The translations under genes and the position numbers were made by a program. A stretch of 64,000 nucleotides of DNA from Streptomyces sp. SAI-127 (GTDB lineage: Bacteria > Actinomycetota > Actinomycetes > Streptomycetales > Streptomycetaceae), in NCBI RefSeq assembly GCF_029894425.1, contig NZ_JARXYJ010000001.1, forward strand, positions 5,084,001 to 5,148,000, read 5' to 3'. This document shows positions 15,767 to 23,740 of this stretch, one piece after another (positions within the stretch are counted from its first letter, which is position 1; the number at the start of each line of letters is the position of its first letter). A model generated the notes under the pieces. The model had not been told where the DNA came from. It did not search any database and saw nothing but the letters and a program-made list of their open reading frames with translations.

Positions 15767-16585
15767 CACCGCGCTCGCGTCCACGACCGGTGGCCAGGCG
15801 CCGTCGGTGCCGAGTTCGCCCTTGGGGTGCCAGGTGCCGGTGACGGTGATCCAGGTGTCGACCGGCGGGGCCCCGTCCGCGGCGCCGCGCACCTCGACCT
15901 TGCTGGTGGTGGCGTCGGCGGCGCAGCAGCTGACGAGGAGCCGGGTGACGTACCAGGTCCCGTCGTCGCCGTGGGTCACGAACCCGGTCATCCGGACCGT
16001 ACGGCCCTTCAGTGAGCGCCCGCTGTCGTAGATCGCCCGTGAACCGAACTCCCCGACGGTGAGCTCGACCGGGTCCCCGGCGGGTAGGGCCGGGAAGGTC
16101 CCGACGCCCTGAGCCGCCTGCTGCGCCGCCTCGCGCTCGGCGCTGTACGAGCCGAGGGCGGGCGGCGGGAAGAGGAGCAGCGCGAGGGCGGGGAGGGTGA
16201 GCAGCCAGGCGACGCGGGGCCCGGCAACACCATGACCGTGCTCGTAATCCCCTCCGTGTCCATGGCCATCCGCAGGTTCATGGTCATCCGCGGGTCCATG
16301 GTCGCCCGCGCCGTCACCGTCGCCCGCGCGGCCATCGTCGCCCGCGCCGTCACCGTCGCCCGCGCCGTCACCGTCGTCGTCCGCGGCCCGCCGTACGACC
16401 GCCATCCCGACCGCCGTCCCGACCGCCCTCACACCCCCGAGCAGCACCAGCACCCCACCCGACACCACCAGATACGGCCGCAACCCCACCTGCACGTACC
16501 GCAGATACAGCTCGCTGAAGAGCGAGATCCGCAGGACCGCCGCGCCGACGAGGACGAGGAGCAGACAGGAGCCGTAGCGCCTCAC
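15725..16585 (-). CDS. TIGR03943-family membrane protein with His/Asp-rich loop
   Basis: A 286-residue membrane protein of the YcgQ (DUF1980) group. Two N-terminal helices (CLLLVLVGAAVLRISLF and PYLVVSGGVLVLLGGV) precede a loop of about 55 residues very rich in Asp, His and Gly (DHGPADDHEPADGHGHGGDY). A third helix follows, then an extracytoplasmic OB-like domain with GRTVRMTGFVTH and RLLVSCCAADA. Homologues in other bacteria are often encoded with permeases of the COG0701 type and linked to zinc limitation. The GTG start overlaps the permease stop by 4 bases (GTGA). The loop could buffer metal ions, which is inferred. Confidence 0.85.
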   Translation of the reverse strand: MRRYGSCLLLVLVGAAVLRISLFSELYLRYVQVGLRPYLVVSGGVLVLLGGVRAVGTAVGMAVVRRAADDDGDGAGDGDGAGDDGRAGDGDGAGDHGPADDHEPADGHGHGGDYEHGHGVAGPRVAWLLTLPALALLLFPPPALGSYSAEREAAQQAAQGVGTFPALPAGDPVELTVGEFGSRAIYDSGRSLKGRTVRMTGFVTHGDDGTWYVTRLLVSCCAADATTSKVEVRGAADGAPPVDTWITVTGTWHPKGELGTDGAWPPVVDASAVRRVTEPADPYEKR

Positions 16586-17577
16586 AGCAGCCACCACCCC
16601 ACGAGCACGCTGCCGGCCACGGCCACCACCCAGGTGACGGACGAGAACCGGACCGCGAAGGCCCGCCCGAACGTCCCCGTCTGCAACGCGATCAGCTTCA
16701 GGTCGACCATCGGCCCCACCACCATGAACGCCAGCCGCGCGGTCGGCGAGAAGCCGCTCAAGGACGCGGCGACGAACGCGTCCGCCTCGCTGCACACGCA
16801 CAGCACGACCGCGAGGACGGCCAGCAGCAGCACCGACAGCCAGGCGGATCCGGTGAAGAGGTCGAGCACCGAGCGCGGGACGACGATGTTGAACGTCGCC
16901 GCGGCCGCCGCGCCGACCACCAGGAAGCCGCCCGCGTGCAGGAAGTCGTGCTGGAGGCCCGCGCCGAAGGCCCGCAGTCCGCGGGCGGATGTCCCGGTCG
17001 AGCGTTTCGGCAGCCGCAGCCACTCCTCGCGCCCGAACCGGGCCCACAGCCACCCCATCACCACCGCCGTGGCGAGCGAGGCGACCAGCCGGCCGAGCAC
17101 CATCGACGGCCGGCCCGGAAAGGCGATGGACGTGGCGACGAGCACCACGGGGTTGATCGCGGGCGCGGACAGCAGAAAGGCGAGCGCGGCCGCCGGGGCG
17201 ACCCCGCGCCGCATCAGGCTCCCCGCCACCGGCACGGACGCGCACTCGCACCCCGGCAGGACGATCCCGGCCGCGCCCGCTACCGGGACCGCGAGGGCCT
17301 GGTTGCGTGGGAGGAGCCGGGTGAAGACCCGCTCCGGTACGAAGGCGCCGATCGCCGCGGAGACGACCGTACCGAGGAGAAGGAAAGGTACGCCCTGCAC
17401 GGCGATCGCGGTGAACACCGTCCACCAGGCGGCGACGGGCGGGGTGTAGAGGTCGAGGGCGAGGGTGGGTCCGAGGACCGAGGCGACAGTGGCGATGGCG
17501 ATCAGCGCGGCACCGCCGAGGACGGCGTAGACCAGTACGCGCACGCCGAGCGCGACGAGCCGCAGCCCGTCGGCCAT
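16582..17577 (-). CDS. Permease of the UPF0718/COG0701 family
   Basis: An integral membrane permease of about 331 residues with some eight helices. The two family signatures are intact: GCECASVPVAGSLMRRG followed by AFLLSAPAINPVVL in the first half, and VCSEADAFVAASLSGFS in the second. The conserved cysteines in GCEC and VCSE may bind metal. The substrate is not established for the family. It pairs with the TIGR03943 gene, the YcgR/YcgQ arrangement seen elsewhere. ATG 17577 is used; a GTG at 17610 preceded by GGACAGGA would add 11 residues. Two CCTG-CGCAGG palindromes lie 59-93 bases upstream. Confidence 0.85.
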   Translation of the reverse strand: MADGLRLVALGVRVLVYAVLGGAALIAIATVASVLGPTLALDLYTPPVAAWWTVFTAIAVQGVPFLLLGTVVSAAIGAFVPERVFTRLLPRNQALAVPVAGAAGIVLPGCECASVPVAGSLMRRGVAPAAALAFLLSAPAINPVVLVATSIAFPGRPSMVLGRLVASLATAVVMGWLWARFGREEWLRLPKRSTGTSARGLRAFGAGLQHDFLHAGGFLVVGAAAAATFNIVVPRSVLDLFTGSAWLSVLLLAVLAVVLCVCSEADAFVAASLSGFSPTARLAFMVVGPMVDLKLIALQTGTFGRAFAVRFSSVTWVVAVAGSVLVGWWLL

Positions 17578-17635
17578 GGTCCGGCCGGCCACCGTCCGCT
17601 GGTTCTCCACTGTCCTGTCCCGCCCGCTCGTCCGC

Positions 17636-17670
17636 CCTGCGCAGGCTAACCGGACATACCTGTGCGCAGG
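17636..17670. promoter_or_regulatory. Two CCTGCGCAGG-type palindromes before the permease operon
   Basis: CCTGCGCAGG at 17636-17645 and CCTGTGCGCAGG at 17659-17670 have their CGCAGG halves 25 bp apart. The second is preceded by CATA, matching the palindrome between the ArsR and Ni/Co transporter genes at 3768-3779. It is a candidate operator of the same repressor. It does not resemble the AT-rich Zur box known from Streptomyces. Confidence 0.5.
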
Positions 17671-17680
17671 CCCGGAATCC

Positions 17681-19027
17681 TCACAGAGGGGGCTGTGCGG
17701 GCGCGGGTCCCAGCGTGGTGGTGCCGGGGGCCGTACGGTGTCCGAGGCCCGTCCGGTACGCGTCCAGTGCCGCCTCGACCCTTCCCGTACGGCGCAGCAG
17801 ATCGCCCAGCAGCCGGCACAGGTCGGCGAGGTCACCGGCGGCGCCGGCCCGCTCCAGGAGGCTCAGGGCGCGGACGTAGTGCTCCTCGGCGGCCTCGGTG
17901 TCCCGGGCGTCCTCGGCGATGATCCCGAGGAGGCGGTGGGCGGCGGCGGAGTGCAGGGCGCCGCGCTCGGAGCTGAGGTCGCTGAGCACGTCCTGGAGAA
18001 GGGCGGCGGCCTCGTCGGACTTGCCGCGCCGGTGCAGCACATCGGCGAGCTCGACGGCGGCCTGGCTGGAGTAGAGGGCGGCCCGCTTGGCGGAGAGCAT
18101 GTCGAGGGCCTGCCTCAACTCGTCCTCGGCGCGCTCCAGTTCGCCGTTCTGGGCGTAGACGTAGCCGCGCATCCAGTGGCAGTTGGCGAGCTCGGTACGG
18201 ATCTGGAGCCGGCGGTAGAGCTCGGCGGCCTTGGCGAGGGAGGCGTCGGCCTCGGCGAGGCGGCCCTCGGCGAGCAGGGTGCGGGCGACGGACCGGTGCA
18301 TCCGGGCGACGAGGGCCGGGTCGCCGGCCTGCGGGGCGAGCGCCAGAGCGAGTTCGGCGGCCTGGGCGGCGCGGGCGTGGGCGCCCATGTCCATGTAGGG
18401 GCCGATGACGCTGGCATAGAGGAGGAGCAGGGCGTCGGGGTCGTGGAGGCCACCGCGGTTGAGCTCGTCGATGGTGGATTCCAGCAGGTAGACGGAGTAG
18501 CGCAGTTCGCCGGTGAGGTAGTGGGAGAGGGCGCGTCCGCGCAGGGCCGGAACGCGGGCGGGCAGGGGTACGTCGTCACCGAGGGCCTTCTCGGCCTGCT
18601 CGAAGTACTGGCGTGCGGCGCGGAGTTCGCCCGTCTCCACGGCGCACTCCCCGAGCCCGAGCAGGGCGGCGGCCCGCACCTCGGCGAGGTCGAGCGCGTC
18701 GGCCTCGGCGAGCAGACGGCCGTACTGCGCGGCGGACTCCTCGGCCTCCCCGGTGGCGAGGGTGCGCTGGGCCTCGGTGAGTCGCAGGCGCAGATCGGTG
18801 ATGAGACGGGCCGGGCGGCCGGTCGCCAGTTCCTCGAATCCGACGCCGAGGCGGTCGGCGAGATGCCGGAGCGCGTCGTCGGAGGGGCGCACCCGCCCGG
18901 ACTCCAGAGTGGAGATGTAGGCCGGTGTGTACGCCGGTTCGGCCAGCTGTTTCTGCGTCAGCCCGCGCTCGACCCGCAGCTGCTGCACCCGTCGCCCGAT
19001 GACGCCCGGGTCGTCCCGCTCCGACAT
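17681..19027 (-). CDS. XRE-family regulator with TPR array
   Basis: A 448-residue cytoplasmic regulator. The XRE helix-turn-helix occupies about residues 8-65 (GRRVQQLRVERGLTQKQLAE, YISTLESGRVRPSDDALRHL). The remainder is a series of about eight TPR-like helical hairpins with typical A/G/Y/A spacing, for example LGLGECAVETGELRAARQYF and HWMRGYVYAQNGELERAEDE. The HTH-plus-TPR architecture is that of peptide-responsive regulators such as the RRNPP group, although many Streptomyces members have no known ligand. GGGGAG lies 7 bases before the ATG. It is divergent from a small exported-peptide gene with a perfect inverted repeat between them. Confidence 0.9.
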   Translation of the reverse strand: MSERDDPGVIGRRVQQLRVERGLTQKQLAEPAYTPAYISTLESGRVRPSDDALRHLADRLGVGFEELATGRPARLITDLRLRLTEAQRTLATGEAEESAAQYGRLLAEADALDLAEVRAAALLGLGECAVETGELRAARQYFEQAEKALGDDVPLPARVPALRGRALSHYLTGELRYSVYLLESTIDELNRGGLHDPDALLLLYASVIGPYMDMGAHARAAQAAELALALAPQAGDPALVARMHRSVARTLLAEGRLAEADASLAKAAELYRRLQIRTELANCHWMRGYVYAQNGELERAEDELRQALDMLSAKRAALYSSQAAVELADVLHRRGKSDEAAALLQDVLSDLSSERGALHSAAAHRLLGIIAEDARDTEAAEEHYVRALSLLERAGAAGDLADLCRLLGDLLRRTGRVEAALDAYRTGLGHRTAPGTTTLGPAPAQPPL

Positions 19028-19081
19028 GGCCAACTCCCCAAGCCCCTCTTGCCGTTCGGCTCTCGCAGCCCCTAGGTTAAA

Positions 19082-19109
19082 CGGCGTATTAACCCTGCTT
19101 AATACGCCG
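19082..19109. promoter_or_regulatory. Inverted repeat between XRE-TPR and peptide genes
   Basis: CGGCGTATTAA at 19082-19092 and TTAATACGCCG at 19099-19109 are perfect 11-bp arms around a 6-base spacer. This is the only AT-rich spot in the divergent region, and a further TTAA lies just upstream (19077-19080). It is a probable binding site of the XRE-TPR regulator and may overlap both promoters. Confidence 0.7.
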
Positions 19110-19150
19110 CCACCGCCATGGGTACTCACCATCACCGCTGCGAGGTCGCC

Positions 19151-19324
19151 GTGCTCGAACGCACCAGCACCACCGCGCGCTACGCCAGGGGTTTCGCCGC
19201 CGCGGTCGTGGCCGTGGCCACACTGGTACTGGCTGCCAACGCGGGGCCGGCGAAGGCGTCGGGGGAGCGGCCGGCCGAGCAGGCACATCAGGTCCAGCAG
19301 GTCACCCGGCCCCCGTCGGAATGA
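19151..19324 (+). CDS. Small exported peptide
   Basis: A 57-residue peptide. A basic N-terminus with several Arg is followed by the hydrophobic segment GFAAAVVAVATLVLAANAG, a likely signal peptide or membrane anchor. A signal-peptidase-like site is at AKA. A short hydrophilic tail of about 22 residues (SGERPAEQAHQVQQVTRPPS) follows. GAGG lies 5 bases before the GTG at 19151. An ATG at 19118 in frame has no ribosome-binding site. It is divergent from an XRE-TPR regulator, the arrangement expected of a secreted signalling peptide and its receptor. That role is inferred. Confidence 0.6.
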   Translation: MLERTSTTARYARGFAAAVVAVATLVLAANAGPAKASGERPAEQAHQVQQVTRPPSE

Positions 19325-19345
19325 GACCGGCCGCGGCAGCGGTCC

Positions 19346-19921
19346 TCAGAGCTGGAACTCCGCGGGCTGCAGGCCCAGGGTCGCGCAGGCCTCCCTCAGG
19401 ATCGACTGCTCCGCCTGGGAGAAGTGACCGTCGGCACCGGCGATGACGATGCCGGTCTGGATCACCGCGCGCGCCTCGGTGGGCTTCTTGGCGGCCTTGG
19501 CGATCTCCTGGAGCGCCTCCGCCTTGCCCTGCGGGAAGTTGCGGGTGAGCTGGTCCACATGCTTGTGGAAGCGGGTGCGCAGCTGCTCCGGCGGGAAGTT
19601 CTGCAGCACGTCGTTACCGAGGATCAGCGATTCCATCTGCTGGATCTCGGCCGCGTCCACGTGGCCGTCCGCCGCCGCGACCAGGGCGCACATCGCCATG
19701 CTGGCGTCCCGGTAGGCGCCGCTCTTCAACTCGGTCTTGAGGGATCCGAGCTGCGTCTTCAGCACACCGACGAGCTGGGCGCGCGAACCACCGCGCGAGC
19801 CCCCGTGCGAACCCCCGTGCGAACCGCCGTGTCCGGCCCCACCGGTCGTCGTGCCGCGCCCGCCCTGCGCCTGCTGCTGCAGGTTCTTGGCCTGGTCCTT
19901 GAGCCGGTCGAACAGTGCCAT
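19346..19921 (-). CDS. TerB-family tellurite-resistance-like protein
   Basis: A 191-residue cytoplasmic protein. After an N-terminal helix (MALFDRLKDQAKNLQQQAQ) comes a Gly/His/Ser/Arg linker built from GGSHGGSHGGSRGGSR repeats. The TerB domain follows, with ASMAMCALVAAADGHVDAAE near residue 85 and a second acidic metal-type motif in TGIVIAGADGHFSQAE near residue 160. TerB proteins belong to the Ter stress and defence modules. No terD or terC gene is adjacent here. GAGGTGA precedes the ATG at 19921. The divergent neighbour is an M20 amidohydrolase. Confidence 0.88.
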   Translation of the reverse strand: MALFDRLKDQAKNLQQQAQGGRGTTTGGAGHGGSHGGSHGGSRGGSRAQLVGVLKTQLGSLKTELKSGAYRDASMAMCALVAAADGHVDAAEIQQMESLILGNDVLQNFPPEQLRTRFHKHVDQLTRNFPQGKAEALQEIAKAAKKPTEARAVIQTGIVIAGADGHFSQAEQSILREACATLGLQPAEFQL

Positions 19922-20075
19922 TGACGTCACCTCGGTACTCGTCTGAGTGATCTCACCCCGGCAACGGCCGGGCCCGGGTAAAGGTTCCCCCAAGCCGACC
20001 GGACCGAACGAGGCCCGGGCCTCCCCGACCGCCCGGGACATGGTGAGACCTCCACGCGAGTGACACCCTGATCGC

Positions 20076-21311
20076 ATGACCTCTGCCTCAGCCCGCACCG
20101 CCCTGGAGCTCACCGCGGACCTCCCGGTCGCCGACCTCGAGGACTTCTACCGGGACCTGCACCGCCACCCCGAGCTGTCGTTCGAGGAGCACCGCACGGC
20201 GGCCCGGCTCACCGAGCGGCTGAAGGCGGCCGGTTTCGAGACGGACGAGGGCATCGGCGGCACCGGCGTCGTGGGCCTGCTGCGCAACGGCGACGGGCCC
20301 ACCGTCCTGCTGCGCGCCGACATGGACGCACTGCCGGTCGAGGAGCGGACCGGGCTGCCGTACGCCTCGAAGTCGCCCGGGGTGATGCACGCCTGCGGGC
20401 ACGACCTGCACGTGACCTGGCTGGCGGGGGCGGCGAAGGCACTCGCGGACGGCCGGGACGCCTGGTCCGGGACGCTGCTCCTGGTCGGCCAGCCCGCCGA
20501 GGAGGCCGGCGGCGGGGCGGCCGCGATGGTCGCCGACGGGCTCTACGACCGTGTCCCGCGCCCGGACGTCCTGCTCGGCCAGCACGCGGTACCGGGCCCG
20601 GCGGGCCTGTACGCGCACGTGCCGGGCCTGATCATGTCGGCGACGACGGACGTGGAGATCGTGGTGCACGGCCGGGGCGGCCACGGCTCGCGCCCCGAGA
20701 CGACGGTCGACCCGGTCGTGACGGCCGCCTACATCGTCACGCGGCTCCAGACCATCGTCAGCCGGGAGATCAAGCCGCGCGAGTCGGCCGTGCTGACCGT
20801 CGGCCGGATCGAGGCGGGCACGGCCCCGAACATCATCCCCGCCACCGCCCGTATCTCCCTGAACCTGCGGACCCAGTCCGAGGCGGTACGGGACCGGATG
20901 ATCGCCGCGATCCGCCGGATCGCCGAGGGCGAGTGCCATGCGGCGGGCTGCCCGCGCGAACCCGAGGTGACCCTGGGCGGCTCGTTCCCGGTCACGGTCA
21001 ACGACCCGGAGACCGACCACCGGATCGCCGCCGTGCACCGCGAGGTCTTCGGCACCGACACCGTCTTCGACCCCGGCCCGGCGATGGCCAGCGAGGACTT
21101 CTCGAAGCTCGCGCTCGGCGAACTCCCGTACTCCTACTGGTTCGTGACCTGCACGCCGGCCGCCACCTGGGACGCGGCGCCGGGTGCGGACCTGATGGAG
21201 AAGTTCGACGCCGTCCCCAGCAACCACAGCGCGCACTTCGCCCCGGACCTGACGACGGTGGCGCCGGGGGTGCGGACGCTGGTGTCGGGGGCGCTGGCGT
21301 ACCTCGTCTGA
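20076..21311 (+). CDS. M20-family amidohydrolase (N-acyl amino acid / hippurate hydrolase type)
   Basis: A 411-residue metallo-amidohydrolase that cleaves an N-acyl group or related amide from an amino acid. Typical motifs are present in order: HRHPELSFEEHRTA, LLRADMDALPVEERTGLPY, MHACGHDLHVTWLAGAA (metal-binding Cys and His), GQPAEEAGGGAAAM, and the C-terminal NHSAHFAPD. The dimerisation domain lies between residues about 185 and 300 (GRGGHGSRPETTVDP). The ATG is the first in frame. Substrate cannot be fixed from sequence; the family includes hippurate, indole-acetyl and peptidoglycan-derived substrates. Confidence 0.9.
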   Translation: MTSASARTALELTADLPVADLEDFYRDLHRHPELSFEEHRTAARLTERLKAAGFETDEGIGGTGVVGLLRNGDGPTVLLRADMDALPVEERTGLPYASKSPGVMHACGHDLHVTWLAGAAKALADGRDAWSGTLLLVGQPAEEAGGGAAAMVADGLYDRVPRPDVLLGQHAVPGPAGLYAHVPGLIMSATTDVEIVVHGRGGHGSRPETTVDPVVTAAYIVTRLQTIVSREIKPRESAVLTVGRIEAGTAPNIIPATARISLNLRTQSEAVRDRMIAAIRRIAEGECHAAGCPREPEVTLGGSFPVTVNDPETDHRIAAVHREVFGTDTVFDPGPAMASEDFSKLALGELPYSYWFVTCTPAATWDAAPGADLMEKFDAVPSNHSAHFAPDLTTVAPGVRTLVSGALAYLV

Positions 21312-21325
21312 TTCGGTGGCGCCTG

Positions 21326-22504
21326 CTAGAACGGTGTCGCCTGCAGCTCCCGCAGCTGCTTCTGTACGTTCTCCAGGGCCCCCGGGCGACGGCCGGGAAC
21401 GCGGGCGCGCAACTGCGCGAGCAGGGCGCCGAGTTCCTGGGCCTGGGTCTTGTCACGGACCTGCCCCCACTGGTGGTGGGCGCGGTCCACGGCCTTCTCC
21501 ACGGTCGGCGAGTCCGGGCTCTGCCCGGCGGTCAGCCGCGTCTCGGCCACGGTGAGCCAGATCCGGCAGCTGCGCGCCGAGTCCCGCGCGAACATCGCCA
21601 GGTCCGCCCGCACCTCGGACCAGTGCAGGGCCTGCTCGGACGCCACCCCGTGAGCACGCGTGGCGGCCTGTTCGTGCGTCAGGGCGAGCGCTTCGGCGTC
21701 CTGGTGCCGGCCGGCCTGGACGGCGGCGGTGATCTGGGCGTGGGGGTCCTGCGGCTGGGGTGGACCGACGGCCGGTGCTTGAGGAGCCCGTCCCGCACCC
21801 ACCGGCCCCACGTCCGGCGTTTGAGGACGAGGCCGTTCAGGCCGATAGAGGGGTCTGCCGGGGACGGCCACCGGAGCGGGCGGCACCGTCAACACGACGT
21901 CCCCGTAGGCATCGGGGCCCAGCCGCCCGAACGCCTGCTGATGCAACTGCTCCACCGGCGGACGCCACCCGCTGCGCAGAATCGTCGCGATCGTCTTCAT
22001 GTACGTCGGCACGGCCACCGTACGACGGGAGGGCGGCGGTGCGATCCGCCCGAACACCGCGTTGTTGCGCCCGGAGTCGAGTGCGTGCGTCCGCAGCCAG
22101 CCCCACGCCTCCGCGTCGGCGTGCAGGTCGACCAGGAGCGTCGTCGACCCCGGGGAACGCAGCCGGAACTCCTCACGGATCCACTGCCAGGGCAGCGCGG
22201 TGTAGCGCACGGTGGCCGGGGTGGTGCGGGCCAGCGCGAGGTGGGGGAGGTGCTGGCGGCGGTCCAGGGCGAGCTGTCCCGCGATGAAGACGGTGAGCGG
22301 GCCCGGCGTGGCCGCGACGGCGCGCAGCCGGGTCAGGACGGTCTGCGGTTCCAGGGGGTCGGCGAGCTCCACGACATTGGCCGTGTCGGTGCCGGAGAGC
22401 ACGGCGGGCGGCACGGCCGCGAGGACGGGAAGCACGGACGCCGCGTCCACCAGACGGCTCTTGCCCACCGGTGAGGCGGCGAGCAGCAGCACGGTTCCGG
22501 GCAT
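21326..22504 (-). CDS. Hypothetical protein, possibly a degenerate caspase-like domain
   Basis: A 392-residue protein, unassigned. Residues 1-150 have an alternating strand/helix pattern with LTVFIAGQLALD and later GSTTLLVDLHADAEAW, at positions where caspase-like proteins carry the catalytic GHG and D-C motifs. Both catalytic residues are absent, so it would be inactive. The start MPGTVLLLAASPVGKSRL is also reminiscent of a weak P-loop. A proline-rich linker at about 215-250 leads to a C-terminal helical region (QAGRHQDAEALALTHEQAAT) that looks TPR-like. GGGGAGGG precedes the ATG. Function unknown. Confidence 0.7.
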   Translation of the reverse strand: MPGTVLLLAASPVGKSRLVDAASVLPVLAAVPPAVLSGTDTANVVELADPLEPQTVLTRLRAVAATPGPLTVFIAGQLALDRRQHLPHLALARTTPATVRYTALPWQWIREEFRLRSPGSTTLLVDLHADAEAWGWLRTHALDSGRNNAVFGRIAPPPSRRTVAVPTYMKTIATILRSGWRPPVEQLHQQAFGRLGPDAYGDVVLTVPPAPVAVPGRPLYRPERPRPQTPDVGPVGAGRAPQAPAVGPPQPQDPHAQITAAVQAGRHQDAEALALTHEQAATRAHGVASEQALHWSEVRADLAMFARDSARSCRIWLTVAETRLTAGQSPDSPTVEKAVDRAHHQWGQVRDKTQAQELGALLAQLRARVPGRRPGALENVQKQLRELQATPF

Positions 22505-22715
22505 CGGTCCCTCCCCATCCCCCGTCGATCACTTACGGCAGCACGGTAACCGGTGCGGCTGCGAAGGGGAGTTCCCAGGGCGCCAAACGTCCCTTTCCTG
22601 CCCGCTCGTCGGCCCCGCGCGCCACGAAGACGGCATTCGACTTGCCAGGGCCCTTTCCGAGGTGTGCTCTGGAAGGCGGGGGTGTATCGGGGGGGGTGGA
22701 GAGAGGAGTGCTCTC

Positions 22716-23144
22716 ATGGCTCATACGGCACCCGCGGGCGGATTCGCCCGGACACCCGATGTCTTCAGCGCCAAGGTGCACACGGCCGCGAGGTACGGCA
22801 TCCCGGTCGTGCTCGGGCTGGTCTACGGCTACTGGGCCGCGGCGAACCGCCGTGACGGCGGGCCGATCACCGGCTGGAACGTGCTGTTCGGTTGTGTCAC
22901 GGCCATCGCGTTCATCGTGCTGTGCATCGCCGTGGCGACGTTCGCGCCCCTGCTGAAGCGGGAGCTCCACTCGGCCGTGAAGTCCGGTTTCGCCGGGGCG
23001 GCCGTCGGGTTCCTGTACAGCCAGACGGGAGAGAGCGTGCTGCGCTCGACGGCGCTGGGGATGGCGGTCGCGGCGGGGATCTTCGTCGTGTTCTTCTACC
23101 GCTACTACACGCACGAGGACGGCGAGGGGAACCGGATCCGTTAG
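22716..23144 (+). CDS. Small membrane protein of unknown function
   Basis: A 142-residue protein with three hydrophobic segments: YGIPVVLGLVYGYWAA, NVLFGCVTAIAFIVLCIAVA and, near the C-terminus, ALGMAVAAGIFVVFFYRYY. A charged tail ends it. GAGAGGAG lies 8 bases before the ATG. It is followed by a strong terminator and a convergent gene. No family recognised. Confidence 0.7.
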   Translation: MAHTAPAGGFARTPDVFSAKVHTAARYGIPVVLGLVYGYWAAANRRDGGPITGWNVLFGCVTAIAFIVLCIAVATFAPLLKRELHSAVKSGFAGAAVGFLYSQTGESVLRSTALGMAVAAGIFVVFFYRYYTHEDGEGNRIR

Positions 23145-23153
23145 CGGACACGC

Positions 23154-23186
23154 GTGGACCCCGGCCGGGAAATGGCCGGGGTCCAC
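23154..23186. terminator. Strong bidirectional terminator
   Basis: GTGGACCCCGGCC at 23154-23166 and its exact reverse complement at 23174-23186 enclose a 7-base loop. It lies between two convergent genes and would serve both. Confidence 0.85.
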
Positions 23187-23194
23187 GGCTTCCC

Positions 23195-23590
23195 TCATCC
23201 CACGTTCTTCCACTGCGGACACGGATCCGCACAGACCGGCACGGAACGCCGACCGGTGTCGACGAATGCGGCGCTGACCCAGCCGCGGGCACCGGTGAAC
23301 CAGTACCAGTACGGGTTGCCGTTGACGCTCTGTCCACGGACCATGCACCGCACCCGGTCATGGCTGCCCGGCGGGAGCCGGTCGACGACGGCGGAGTGCG
23401 TGGTGGGCGCGGCCCGCACGTCGATCGGGGTGCGGGAGACGACGGTGCCCCGGATCGGACCGCCGCCGCGATGGCCTTCGGCGTACGTGGGCGGGGCCGC
23501 CGCCGCGAAGGTGCCCGCCAGGGTGACGGTGAGCGTTGCGCCGGTGAGCATGGCCACGGCCAGGGTCCGCAGGCCCGTAGTGGTGCGCAT
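23195..23590 (-). CDS. Secreted SH3-like domain protein
   Basis: A 131-residue exported protein. The signal peptide MRTTTGLRTLAVAMLTGATL continues through AGTFAAAA. The mature part resembles a bacterial SH3 domain: IDVRAAPTTHSAVVDRLPPG, a cysteine-containing VRCMVRGQSVNGNPYWYWF, and RGWVSAAFVDT. Two more cysteines near the C-terminus (VCADPCPQW) could form a disulphide. Such domains bind cell-wall peptides. GAAGGAGG precedes the ATG at 23590. Confidence 0.8.
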   Translation of the reverse strand: MRTTTGLRTLAVAMLTGATLTVTLAGTFAAAAPPTYAEGHRGGGPIRGTVVSRTPIDVRAAPTTHSAVVDRLPPGSHDRVRCMVRGQSVNGNPYWYWFTGARGWVSAAFVDTGRRSVPVCADPCPQWKNVG

Positions 23591-23740
23591 GGATCGGCCT
23601 CCTTCTCCCCTGAGCTCCCCCGATCTCCTCCCGATCTCCCTTGATCCATGAGACACCCGTTCGGGTGAACCCTCCACCGGAGGGCGGAATCCCCAGCTCC
23701 ACGGCTCGCGCGGCCGCCCGCGGTCGGTTTGGCTTGAAGG

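Noticed and set aside
17636..17670. Zur box before the permease operon
   Set aside because: The site is GC-rich CCTGCGCAGG, unlike the AT-rich Streptomyces Zur consensus, and matches the palindrome of the ArsR locus instead.
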